A DNA stretch of 51,556 nt, taken from NCBI GenBank assembly GCA_964624255.1, contig CAZUWV010000005.1, forward strand, positions 1-51,556. The letters run 5' to 3'. The position numbers and the translations under genes were made by a program. This DNA is from JAUZQZ01 sp964624255. Its GTDB lineage: Bacteria; Pseudomonadota; Zetaproteobacteria; Mariprofundales; Mariprofundaceae. The notes beneath the pieces are model-generated. The model did no database searches. It was given only the letters and a program-made list of their open reading frames with translations, and was not told the origin of the DNA. This document shows, in pieces, positions 1 through 7,683 of this stretch; within the stretch, counting starts at the first letter, position 1, and each line of letters starts with the position of its first letter.

Positions 1-125
1 ATTCGACGTAGAAAGGCTACATCTCATGTTTTGTTCAATCGCACCACGACAATCTGGCACATATTCAGGCGTATAAATGACCATGTTATTTCGTTACAGA
101 CACTTAATGTTAAAACAAGTTATGC

Positions 126-521
126 TTACTTCAGACCTTTCAGAAAAGCGATAATTTCGTCCGCCTGTTTACCCTTCACACGCTGGGCAGGCATTTTAGT
201 CTTCGCCTTAGGGTTTCCGGTAAACACCTTGATGGCCTTTTTGCTATTTAGCAACCATGCCTTCAGGTGCGCCTCGTCCCACACCCAGGGGGTGCCTTTG
301 ATGTATTTGGTGAATTTATATCTATAGCCAGGGTGCGTTCCGGCCTTGCTTCCGTACACACCCTTCAATCCCGGCCCGAAACGGTTGCTGTCGGAAAAAG
401 AGTGGCAGACCTTACATCTAGCCTGCGCTCCGGCCGCCTGCGCCACCGCAGGCAGGAATGCAAACATCACGGCGACCGTAGCCGCAACCATTACAGCTTT
501 TCTCATGCCTGATCTCTTCAT
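126..521 (-). CDS. Soluble class I cytochrome c (c2/c550-like)
   Basis: A 131-residue secreted monoheme cytochrome c. An N-terminal signal peptide (basic start MKRSGMRK, hydrophobic stretch, ending AQA) precedes a CKVCH heme motif. Downstream, GPGLKGVYGSKAG and KTKMPAQRV fit the class I fold, with the Met of KTKMP as the likely distal ligand. The ATG at 521 is chosen because AAGGGGGAT lies about 8 nt upstream; the frame is open further upstream but has no such site. It follows the cytochrome c1 gene on the same strand with a gap of about 70 nt, so it probably carries electrons from the bc1 complex to a terminal oxidase, or in the reverse direction. The exact subfamily is not certain. Confidence 0.88.
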   Translation of the reverse strand: MKRSGMRKAVMVAATVAVMFAFLPAVAQAAGAQARCKVCHSFSDSNRFGPGLKGVYGSKAGTHPGYRYKFTKYIKGTPWVWDEAHLKAWLLNSKKAIKVFTGNPKAKTKMPAQRVKGKQADEIIAFLKGLK

Positions 522-593
522 ATCAATCCCCCTTATCCTGCTCAATCGTGAACGAAAACCGCCAAGCATTTATAACAAACGGCGCGCCTCCGG

Positions 594-1277
594 TCAATGC
601 TCTACATCCCGCCACACCTCGCGCTTAAGCAGCCACAATACAAACGTCATCACCACCAGAAAGATCATAACCCATTTCCCGATCGCCAGGCGTTGTAGTT
701 GATGCGGCTCTCCCGCGAAGGTCAGGAATGAAGCCACCGTACGCGCCTGTTCCCGCAACGATGCCGTATCTTCCGGATCATGGTCCAGCCACCCCAGAGG
801 GTCGGGCATGGCAATGCGGTGCCCGGGGAAATAAAGGTTATAATTCCCATCGGGGATACGCCCCGTCGGGTCGTGCGCAAACCCCGTAAGAACAGAATAA
901 ATATAAGCGCCTTTCCCGTCGCGCGCTCTCGCCATTAGCGATAAATCGGGAGGCACAACGCCAAAACTGCCTTTGGCATCCTTGGCTGAAAGCTGTGTGA
1001 GCAAATGAGCGGTCAGAGGCGCACCGCCACTTAGTTCTTTCACTTCTTTGCGGGAAAGAGCGATTTCCGGATATTTCGTGAGATCGTACCAGGTCATATA
1101 ACGCATGGAATGACAGTTCATGCACACGCTCACGAACACATGCAGCCCCTTGCGCAGGGTGGGCTTATCCAGAGTGATATTCACTTTTTCGAGCGGTGCC
1201 GGCGCCTCCGCGCGAACAACTCCGGGAGCAAACGTCATGACGACCAGCCATGTGAAGAGAAACCATGCACCTCTCAT
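594..1277 (-). CDS. petC: Cytochrome c1 subunit of the bc1 complex
   Basis: About 227 residues. A signal peptide (MRGAWFLFTW to VRA) is followed by the CMNCH heme motif near residue 52, a long periplasmic domain with a Met-Pro-Asp heme-ligand segment, and one C-terminal membrane anchor before WLLKREVWRDVEH. This is the standard cytochrome c1 layout, which passes electrons from the Rieske cluster to soluble cytochrome c. An ATG at 1286 overlaps the petB stop, but GGAGG abuts it directly. The same GGAGG is correctly spaced (9 nt) from the ATG at 1277, so I prefer the shorter start. It is the third gene of the petABC operon. Confidence 0.95.
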   Translation of the reverse strand: MRGAWFLFTWLVVMTFAPGVVRAEAPAPLEKVNITLDKPTLRKGLHVFVSVCMNCHSMRYMTWYDLTKYPEIALSRKEVKELSGGAPLTAHLLTQLSAKDAKGSFGVVPPDLSLMARARDGKGAYIYSVLTGFAHDPTGRIPDGNYNLYFPGHRIAMPDPLGWLDHDPEDTASLREQARTVASFLTFAGEPHQLQRLAIGKWVMIFLVVMTFVLWLLKREVWRDVEH

Positions 1278-1278
1278 A

Positions 1279-2493
1279 TCAGACATCCTCCGGCAATGGT
1301 TTCGTTCTCTCGAATTTATGGATAAAGGGGAGCATCAGGAAGAAAGAAAAATAGATAGCCGCTGACACGCGCCCGATATTGAGCATCGCTGACGTCGCCT
1401 CCGCATGACCACAATAACCCAACACCAGAATATTGATAAAGAATACCAACAATAGCGTGCGGTAAAGCGGCCGGTACCGTGCTGAACGCACCGCTGAACG
1501 ATCCAGCCAGGGCATGGCAAACAGACAAACGTAGGCCAGGCCCATACCTGTGATTCCCAAACCCTTCTCCGGCACGGCGCGCAGGATTTCATACCACGGC
1601 GTGAGATACCATACAGGCGAAATATCCGGCGGCGTGCGCATGGGGTTGGCCGGATTAAAATTATTCGTCTCTATAATGAACCCGAACCCTGTCGGATGAT
1701 AAAACACAAACCAACAATAGATAATCAGGAAAAGGCCAATACCAAAAAGGTCCTTCACGGTGTAATACGGATGGAAGGGAATGGTATTTTTTTTGCTCGC
1801 TTCCACCCCTGTGGGATTGTTGGAATGCACCACATGCAGAGACATCACATGCCAGAGCACGACCACCCCCAGCAGTATGGGGGAGAGAAAGTGGAGCGCG
1901 TAAAAGCGGTTCAGCGTGGGATCACCCACCGAAAAACCACCGCGCACCAAATGCAGCATCCAGTTACCGATAACGGGTATCGCACCTAGAATATTGGTAA
2001 TCACCGTAGCGCCCCAAAACGATGTTTGCCCCCATGGCAGCAGATAGCCGAAGAACACGATAGCCTGCATAAACAGCAGAATAGCCACACCCATAATCCA
2101 CAGAAACTCACGCGGTTTCTTGTAGGAACCGTAATACATGCTCCGCGCCATGTGTAGATAAATAACGAAGAAGAAAAAGGATGCGCCAACGGCGTGCATA
2201 TAGCGGATAAGCCATCCGTAATCGACGTCGCGCATGATACGCGCCACGGAATCGAAGGCCACGGAAAACCCGTCCCCACTGGAAATGGCGGAAGGTTTGT
2301 AGTCCATAGCCAGGAATACGCCAGTTATAATCTGGATAATGAGGATTATCAGGGCGATGGAACCGAAGGCATACATATAATTCAAATTTTTCGGTGTGGG
2401 ATAATCAATGAGGTGAAAACGAATGTAACGCACCAGATGCGTACGATCATCCACCCATCCCGCGACACGCGAATCCAACAGTTTTTCAATCAT
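1279..2493 (-). CDS. petB: Cytochrome b of the bc1 complex
   Basis: 404 residues, the full-length cytochrome b with the N-terminal four-helix heme core and the C-terminal subunit-IV part in one chain. Visible signatures are the helix B and D histidines (WLIRYMHAVGASFFF with YLHMARSMYYGSY; HFLSPILLGVVVLWHVMSLHVVHS), the GYLLPWGQTSFWGATVITN stretch, and PVWYLTPWYEILRAVPEK at the quinol-oxidation site. That last motif is PVWY instead of the common PEWY. The protein oxidises quinol at the periplasmic side and reduces quinone at the cytoplasmic side. The gene lies just downstream of petA, and its stop lies 2 nt upstream of the preferred petC start. Confidence 0.97.
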   Translation of the reverse strand: MIEKLLDSRVAGWVDDRTHLVRYIRFHLIDYPTPKNLNYMYAFGSIALIILIIQIITGVFLAMDYKPSAISSGDGFSVAFDSVARIMRDVDYGWLIRYMHAVGASFFFFVIYLHMARSMYYGSYKKPREFLWIMGVAILLFMQAIVFFGYLLPWGQTSFWGATVITNILGAIPVIGNWMLHLVRGGFSVGDPTLNRFYALHFLSPILLGVVVLWHVMSLHVVHSNNPTGVEASKKNTIPFHPYYTVKDLFGIGLFLIIYCWFVFYHPTGFGFIIETNNFNPANPMRTPPDISPVWYLTPWYEILRAVPEKGLGITGMGLAYVCLFAMPWLDRSAVRSARYRPLYRTLLLVFFINILVLGYCGHAEATSAMLNIGRVSAAIYFSFFLMLPFIHKFERTKPLPEDV

Positions 2494-2504
2494 GTCCAGC
2501 TCCC

Positions 2505-3095
2505 TTAACCGATCAGAACGGTCGTCTCGTTGATATATTTATAAGGCAATGCGTGCAGGTTGTAGGGAGCCGGGACATCTTTGAACACACGACCTGAAAG
2601 ATCGTAGTTGGAACCATGGCAAGGGCAATGAAAGCCTCCAGGCCAATCCGGGGGTACGATATCGCCCCACGCCTTCTGGCCGGGAGTTGGCTCGAACCCC
2701 GGCACACACCCCAAATGGGTACATACGGCACTGATAACCAGATATTTAGGCTTAATAGCGCGGGCAATGCGCTGTCTCTTTGTTTTCATCCATGGCTGTT
2801 GTACCTCTGGAATCGCGTGCGACATCGGGTCGGCGAGCAGCTCATTGTGTCCATAAATATCCTTCAGCATCGCTGGCGTCCGATACAACACGAAAACGGG
2901 CTGGCCGCGCCATGGAATGACCTTTATTTCACCGGGCCTGAGGATAGAAAAATCGAATGTCGTGGTTGAAGCTGCCAGTGTATCCGCTGCCGGTTGCAGC
3001 GCGCGGACAAACGGGACGACGGTCACCGCGGCACCCGCGACACCCATACCGCCAGCTATCGTATAAAGGAAGTCTCTCCGCTTCTTGTCTTCCAA
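2505..3095 (-). CDS. petA: Rieske iron-sulfur subunit of the bc1 complex
   Basis: Ubiquinol-cytochrome c reductase Rieske protein, about 196 residues from the preferred start. The N-terminus MEDKKRRDFLYTIAGG is a twin-arginine signal-anchor, followed by a hinge rich in Ala and Thr. The two cluster-binding boxes are CTHLGC (box I, near residue 125) and CPCHGS (box II, near residue 157). These supply two Cys and two His ligands for the [2Fe-2S] cluster and the stabilising disulfide. I chose the TTG at 3095 because a perfect AGGAGG sits 7 nt upstream and the resulting N-terminus matches the family. GTG at 3149 and ATG at 3134 in the same frame have poorer sites and add an unusual leader. First gene of petABC. 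Confidence 0.95.
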   Translation of the reverse strand: MEDKKRRDFLYTIAGGMGVAGAAVTVVPFVRALQPAADTLAASTTTFDFSILRPGEIKVIPWRGQPVFVLYRTPAMLKDIYGHNELLADPMSHAIPEVQQPWMKTKRQRIARAIKPKYLVISAVCTHLGCVPGFEPTPGQKAWGDIVPPDWPGGFHCPCHGSNYDLSGRVFKDVPAPYNLHALPYKYINETTVLIG

Positions 3096-3102
3096 TGGGA
3101 AG

Positions 3103-3108
3103 CCTCCT
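3103..3108 (-). promoter_or_regulatory. Ribosome binding site deciding the petA TTG start
   Basis: AGGAGG on the minus strand, 7 nt before TTG at 3095. It lies inside the open frame that starts at GTG 3149, so it would be an accidental site if the longer start were used. It gives an N-terminus with the KRRDFL twin-arginine motif at residues 4-9. Confidence 0.7.
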
Positions 3109-3205
3109 GCAAAATTATTGTTTAATGAAGCCATGAAAAGTCTATCCACAGTGCGGCGACGACTCCTTACAAAGTCATCGTTGTTTCATCCGTTGTCATT
3201 TCCAG

Positions 3206-4276
3206 GTGCCACATGGCATGCTTCTCCGCATGACCATGCCGCCACCGCAGTTTAGCAAAAAAGAATGTCTTAACAACCCCGGAGGTGCGGGGGTATGCAC
3301 CCGTTGTCAGCATATCTGCCCGGCGGGTGCCATAAGTCTGGAAACGAGAAAGATGCCGGAACTGGACGCATCGGCCTGCACCCGTTGCATGGCCTGCGTC
3401 CGCGCCTGTCCAACGGACGCGATCGGGCACCAAACAATGCAACCCGCCGAATTACTACGGGAGGCACACGACCTGGTCATGCAGGGACAAACCGGGATCA
3501 ACGTCTCATGTGATGCCGTTGCCGATACGCATTCCGGCCTGAATATACCCTGCCACGCCGCGTGGGACCCCATGTTGCTGGCTTGCATGGCGGCCGAGGG
3601 TGTGCGTACCTTACATTTGGGGGGCATCCAACAATGTGATTCATGCCCCGTCCGCCACGGCGAAAAAATAATGCGGCAGACTGAAAAAGATTATGCTACG
3701 CTAAATAACGCGCTGGGCATTCGCTTGACCATATCCTGGCAGGAAAAAGTATGTGCGGCCGAAAAACGATCCTCCGTAGCGGAGCCGGAGCGCCGTGCCT
3801 TCTTCCGTAAGCTCATCCCCTCCATCACACAAAGCGCAGCTGTTGCTGCGGCACATATCGGGCAAGCCACCCAGGCTGCCCGGGAGGAAACACACCAGGG
3901 AAGTATTTCATCCTCTGAATTACCCATCCGCCTGCGGCTCTTTCTGCGCGCCCTGCCTCGTCTACAGGTTAATTTCACCCCCATTCCACACATGTCAACA
4001 TTACCCCTGGGCGCGATTCATGCCGATGCCAGTTGTACTGCCTGCAACCGGTGCGTCGAGCGATGCCCCACAAAGGCGCTTGATATCAGGGAGTTTGGAG
4101 ATAACAAGATACTTGAATTTCGCCCCGATGCCTGCATAGGATGTCAGCATTGCATCGATGTATGCCCTGAGCATGCGCTTGGATCTTTGCCTGGTATATC
4201 GTTGCACGCTGTATCGGCCCGGCATACAAGGCCGCTGGTCATGGTATCGAGTAACGAGGTAAAGGACTGCTCATAA
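3206..4276 (+). CDS. Polyferredoxin-like protein with two 2[4Fe-4S] domains
   Basis: About 356 residues with no signal peptide or membrane segment, so probably cytoplasmic. The N-terminal dicluster has an unusual first motif, C-x9-CTRCQHICP (Cys 21, 31, 34, 38), then CTRCMACVRACP. A middle region of about 170 residues carries scattered cysteines (SCD, IPCH, LACM, QQCDSCP). A second dicluster near the C-terminus has CTACNRCVERCP and CIGCQHCIDVCP. The protein is transcribed divergently from petABC and ahead of tatABC. I do not recognise a named family; an electron carrier or an assembly factor for the neighbouring respiratory complexes is possible, and both are inference. The start is uncertain: GTG 3206 or ATG 3218 or 3230, none with a strong ribosome site. 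Confidence 0.8.
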   Translation: MPHGMLLRMTMPPPQFSKKECLNNPGGAGVCTRCQHICPAGAISLETRKMPELDASACTRCMACVRACPTDAIGHQTMQPAELLREAHDLVMQGQTGINVSCDAVADTHSGLNIPCHAAWDPMLLACMAAEGVRTLHLGGIQQCDSCPVRHGEKIMRQTEKDYATLNNALGIRLTISWQEKVCAAEKRSSVAEPERRAFFRKLIPSITQSAAVAAAHIGQATQAAREETHQGSISSSELPIRLRLFLRALPRLQVNFTPIPHMSTLPLGAIHADASCTACNRCVERCPTKALDIREFGDNKILEFRPDACIGCQHCIDVCPEHALGSLPGISLHAVSARHTRPLVMVSSNEVKDCS

Positions 4277-4304
4277 AAACCAGATACGCATGGAAGGATT
4301 GAAC

Positions 4305-4700
4305 ATGTCGGAAAAGATTACGCACAAAATCAAGTTCAAGAGCCAGAAAAACGGTAAAACGATGTCCGCTGAAATGCGGGTGACGGCATTTTCCATACAG
4401 GAACGGAAAATGCGTGCGTTAAAAACATTACTTGGATTCTGGTTGATCGCGACGGTCTGTATACTCATCCCTATTGCGCATCTCATATTGGTCCCCGGCT
4501 TCCTGATAGGAGGTTACATTGCAGCAAAAAGACGCTGGCACACAGCCGAGGAAGGTATTGATGCTAGCGGACCATGTCCCGCCTGCGAGAATGATATTTG
4601 TATCAAACTGGAAAAAGATGCCGATTTACCCCAGTGGCATGATTGTCCCGAATGCAGCGGCCCTCTTGAACTCCAGGCCACCACAGACCATGATGCATGA
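4305..4700 (+). CDS. Membrane protein with C-terminal zinc ribbon, function unknown
   Basis: 131 residues. A basic N-terminal part of about 45 residues is followed by hydrophobic segments (LLGFWLIATVCILIPIAHL and ILVPGFLIGGYIAA) that can form one or two membrane spans. A C-terminal domain has two cysteine pairs, CPAC near residue 90 and CPEC near residue 115, resembling a zinc ribbon. The ATG at 4305 is preferred over 4290 because AAGGA lies 7 nt upstream. It starts 28 nt after the polyferredoxin-like gene on the same strand and may be cotranscribed with it. I do not recognise the family and assign no function. Confidence 0.72.
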   Translation: MSEKITHKIKFKSQKNGKTMSAEMRVTAFSIQERKMRALKTLLGFWLIATVCILIPIAHLILVPGFLIGGYIAAKRRWHTAEEGIDASGPCPACENDICIKLEKDADLPQWHDCPECSGPLELQATTDHDA

Positions 4701-4763
4701 CAGAGTGCAAATACTTGACTGGTAGCTATTTCTGTTGTCTTGCGCCAGACTTCATATGCAGGT

Positions 4764-4805
4764 GATGACTTCTTGCGAAGCCATCAGAGCGTCCATAAAT
4801 GGACG
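4764..4805. other. Two adjacent hairpins upstream of tatA
   Basis: In the 201-bp gap before tatA, GATGACTTC-TTGC-GAAGCCATC (4764-4785) forms an 8-bp stem with one A-C mismatch. Just after it, CGTCCAT-AA-ATGGACG (4790-4805) is a perfect 7-bp inverted repeat around two bases. Neither is followed by a clear T run, so a terminator is not proven. They could be a weak terminator for the upstream pair or part of the tat leader. The second, nearly loop-free palindrome also looks like an operator. Confidence 0.4.
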
Positions 4806-4901
4806 TGTAGGCCCGTATCTTGCATCGTACCTTGCGGATTTATAAGGAAAGATACCGTGGACTTTCTACTGATCGTGTTATTATAAAACCAGGAGGCCAT
4901 T

Positions 4902-5075
4902 ATGTTCGGCATGGGAATTTGGGAATTAATCGTTATCTTATTGATTGTACTGGTATTATTTGGAGCCAAACGCTTGCCGGAACTGGGCGAAGGCCTCGGA
5001 CGCTTCGTAAAGGGGCTCCGCTCAGGCCTGCAAAACGAAGATTCGGCAAAAGAGAACCACGAAGAAAAATCCTGA
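4902..5075 (+). CDS. tatA: Twin-arginine translocase subunit TatA
   Basis: 57 residues: a short periplasmic N-terminus (MFGMGIWE), one transmembrane helix (LIVILLIVLVLFGAKRLPEL), the conserved FG-x-KRLPELG hinge, an amphipathic helix and a short charged tail. This is the pore-forming subunit for export of folded proteins. It is shorter than most TatA proteins, with a tail of only about 15 residues. AGGAGG lies 5 nt before the ATG. TatB and TatC follow on the same strand. Likely local clients are the Rieske protein (petA) and ActB1, both with twin-arginine signals. Confidence 0.95.
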   Translation: MFGMGIWELIVILLIVLVLFGAKRLPELGEGLGRFVKGLRSGLQNEDSAKENHEEKS

Positions 5076-5102
5076 ACGGCTTACCAAACTGGATAATCTT
5101 AT

Positions 5103-5381
5103 ATGGAACTCTTTGGCATTGGCTGGATGGAAATGATCGTCATTGGTCTTGTAGCGCTCATTGTTGTTGGCCCTAAACGCCTCCCCCAGGCGGCCCAAAC
5201 CATCGGCAAGCTGATTGGTTACGCGTCCCAACAGTGGCGCAACATCCAGGAACAAATACGCCAACCCATGGAAAATGAAATTATTGATTTGAAAGGGAAA
5301 TTCGAGGATACCATCCACGAGATCACGGATATTGAACCACTGGCTGGCAAAACAGACAAAAAGACGCCGAAAACGCATTGA
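5103..5381 (+). CDS. tatB: Sec-independent translocase protein TatB
   Basis: 92 residues. MELFGIGWMEMIVIGLVALIVVGPKRLPQAAQTIGK is the TatB version of the N-terminal helix and hinge (VVGPKRLP, with Glu at position 10), followed by an amphipathic helix and a charged, probably helical tail. TatB with TatC binds the twin-arginine signal peptide. It is about half the length of the E. coli protein, mostly from a shorter C-terminal tail. The gene starts 27 nt after tatA and its stop overlaps the tatC start as TTGA. Confidence 0.95.
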   Translation: MELFGIGWMEMIVIGLVALIVVGPKRLPQAAQTIGKLIGYASQQWRNIQEQIRQPMENEIIDLKGKFEDTIHEITDIEPLAGKTDKKTPKTH

Positions 5382-6088
5382 TTTCCCATCTCGTCGAACT
5401 GCGCAATCGCCTGCTGCGCTACATGCTCATACTGATACTCGCTTTCCTTCTCTGCTTCTGGCAAGCCGGGAACCTGTTCTCATGGCTATCCGAACCCTTG
5501 CGTGCAGCTCTGGGGGGGCACGCAACCATGGTCTTTATCGCGCCACAGGAAGCATTTTTTACCTACTTGCGCGTGTCCATGTTCTTCGGCTTTTTCCTGA
5601 CATTCCCATGGCTTCTCGCGGAGCTATGGGCGTTCATTGTACCCGGCCTGTATGAGCAGGAGCGGCGTATCTTTACACCGTTGCTGATTGCAGGCGGTAT
5701 TTTATTTTATGGTGGCGGTGCGTTCGCCTACTTCGGCGTGTTCCCTTTCGCTTTTAAGTTTTTCTTCAAATTTGCATCGGATCAAATTACCGCTATGCCA
5801 TCGCTCAAGGAGTCTATGTCCCTGTTCATGCGCATGTTATTCGCATTCGGGCTGGCATTTGAATTACCCATGGCCCTGTTGCTACTCATGCATTTCGGTA
5901 TCGTTACAGCCAGACAATTGAAGGCGAACCGCGGGTATGTCATCCTTATCGTCTTTATCGCTGCCGCAATTCTAACACCGCCGGATGTCGTGACACAGGT
6001 CATGCTGGCGCTTCCAATGCTGGTTTTATTCGAACTGACTCTTATCAGCGAACATTATCTATTCCGCAAAAAGAGCGAGCCGAAATAG
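5378..6088 (+). CDS. tatC: Sec-independent translocase protein TatC
   Basis: 236 residues with about six hydrophobic spans. The N-terminus MISHLVELRNRLLRYML matches the conserved SHLxELRxRL signal-binding segment of TatC. Further family features are FIAPQEAFFTYLRVSMFFG and the final VILIVFIAAAILTPPDVVTQ region. The start is a TTG at 5378 sharing bases with the tatB stop (TTGA), so the two are probably translationally coupled. It is the last gene of the tat operon and converges on the ACIII operon. I see no clear terminator after it. Confidence 0.96.
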   Translation: MISHLVELRNRLLRYMLILILAFLLCFWQAGNLFSWLSEPLRAALGGHATMVFIAPQEAFFTYLRVSMFFGFFLTFPWLLAELWAFIVPGLYEQERRIFTPLLIAGGILFYGGGAFAYFGVFPFAFKFFFKFASDQITAMPSLKESMSLFMRMLFAFGLAFELPMALLLLMHFGIVTARQLKANRGYVILIVFIAAAILTPPDVVTQVMLALPMLVLFELTLISEHYLFRKKSEPK

Positions 6089-6612
6089 GATCTAGGACAC
6101 GAACGGTTCGCAGAAACGAGAAGGGCGACCCCGGCCTACATTTTTATTTACCCAACACCAAGAGCCTGCCGCGCAGTAGATTTTCCGCACGCCCGACAGA
6201 CCCTCTCTCCCGCGCAATGTATGCCGCGCATGAACATTTTTTAACGCCGGTATCGGGAAAATTAGGGGTGAGCGAATGGCTACACCACAAACCGACGGCC
6301 TGCAGCGGCGCAAGAGACAGGTTTCACCACTACCCACACCATCAGCATACAGCATACGTTTTATTCATGACTAACAAGTCGAAGCAACGATAAAACTCGC
6401 GAGTAATAACTGGCTGCTCTATTTCAGGGTCATGGCCTCTGATCTCCCTACCCACAGCGTCGACCTGAAAAACTTCATCCAAGCGACCTACCTACCTGTC
6501 ACCCCAAAGATCCAGCGAGCCAGCTCTTGGATAACAAAACCGTAAGTGCCCGATTTTATTATCCTCAGATCGGGGGGACGCAAAACAGCGTGGAGCGCTC
6601 TTCAACAAACAA
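6089..6612. other. 524-bp gap between convergent tatC and actF
   Basis: No recognised gene. On the minus strand a 46-codon frame runs from TTG at 6482 to a stop at 6342 (start DEVFQVDAVGREIRG, end NKTYAVC). Its composition is protein-like and GGTAGGTAGGT sits upstream, but it has no good ribosome site or known match, so it may be a remnant. CCCGAT (549-554) and ATCGGG (569-574 of the 6000s) can pair across a 14-nt loop downstream of actF, without a clear T run. A promoter is not evident. The gap may hold decayed sequence or an RNA. Confidence 0.4.
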
Positions 6613-7680
6613 TCAAGCAGCAGCGCCTTCCTTGCTGTCTTCTTCACCCTCTCCCTGCCAATACAGGCCATCCTTCTTCATCCGGCGGTTCCACAACAAG
6701 CAAGCTGTAACAAAAATTGTCAGGCTGATAACCACATCTACCCAGGAAGACAGGAGCGGGACATGGTAGAGAAAATCCGCGCGTGGACTGATAATCCACA
6801 TATAGTGTTCCAGGAACGTACCCATCAGTATGCTGACGGACGGGACTAACATCAGTGCCGGCGAATGGCGCATAGCTGAAAAAATCAACATCAAAAATGG
6901 AACAAAGGAATTCAAAAAGAAAAATAACCAGAACATGAACCAGTCCGGGCCATGCATCATATTATTAAAACGTACCATCTCATCAGGGAGGTCGCCATAC
7001 CACATCACCAGATACTGTATGAAAAACTCGTATGTCCAGATAATGGTAAAAGCCAACATAATCTGTGCCAGGTAATTAAACACATAATCATTGATACGCC
7101 GCTTCAGGACATCTCGTTGGCGTAGCACAAACAGCGCGACAATAAAGAAAGCCAGGAACATCCTCATCATACTCACGAAATGGTAAGGGCCATAAATAGG
7201 ACTCCACCAGCGCGGTAACTGAGTCATTTCAAAATCCCATGCTACAACGGTTGCATAGATGCAATACACGAATGGCACCAGCAGGGCAACATTCCGAAAA
7301 CGGCGGCGGTCTGCGGGATCCGCATTCGGAAAATCCTTTCGTTGTAGTTTTATGAAATAGCAGCAAAAGGCCCAAACAGCCAAGTACAGAACAATTTCCC
7401 GTGTATTGAAAAATATATGATTATGCCACCCGTTCAAAGGTTCGCCAAAGGTTTCCCCACCCATCCAAGGAAATGAATGTGCACCGCTTGCCAGGATGAT
7501 CAGCAACAAGATAAACCCCAGAGGGAACAAGGCCCTTGACGAAGCCATCAGAAAACGTACTTCATAGCGCCATTTTCCATTCACGAGGTGCAACACGGCC
7601 GACCAGAAAACAGCCGTCAGCGGTATATACAGTGCAAATAAAAAATTATCTATTAATACCGCCCAATTTGCAGATGACAT
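6613..7680 (-). CDS. actF: ACIII integral membrane subunit ActF (NrfD-like)
   Basis: 355 residues and about ten hydrophobic spans, beginning MSSANWAVLIDNFLFALYIPL. This is the second, shorter NrfD/PsrC-like quinone-interacting membrane subunit of Alternative Complex III. The position as last gene after actE (3-nt gap) and the paralogous relation to ActC support the call. The C-terminus is a charged tail (GEGEEDSKEGAAA). In ACIII of Rhodothermus and Flavobacterium, ActC and ActF form the membrane core. No ActG follows. Confidence 0.92.
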   Translation of the reverse strand: MSSANWAVLIDNFLFALYIPLTAVFWSAVLHLVNGKWRYEVRFLMASSRALFPLGFILLLIILASGAHSFPWMGGETFGEPLNGWHNHIFFNTREIVLYLAVWAFCCYFIKLQRKDFPNADPADRRRFRNVALLVPFVYCIYATVVAWDFEMTQLPRWWSPIYGPYHFVSMMRMFLAFFIVALFVLRQRDVLKRRINDYVFNYLAQIMLAFTIIWTYEFFIQYLVMWYGDLPDEMVRFNNMMHGPDWFMFWLFFFLNSFVPFLMLIFSAMRHSPALMLVPSVSILMGTFLEHYMWIISPRADFLYHVPLLSSWVDVVISLTIFVTACLLWNRRMKKDGLYWQGEGEEDSKEGAAA

Positions 7681-7683
7681 AGT

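Noticed and set aside
31..327. A 98-codon plus-strand frame at the left edge
   Set aside because: It overlaps the cytochrome c gene antisense for most of its length and has no ribosome site or recognisable domain.
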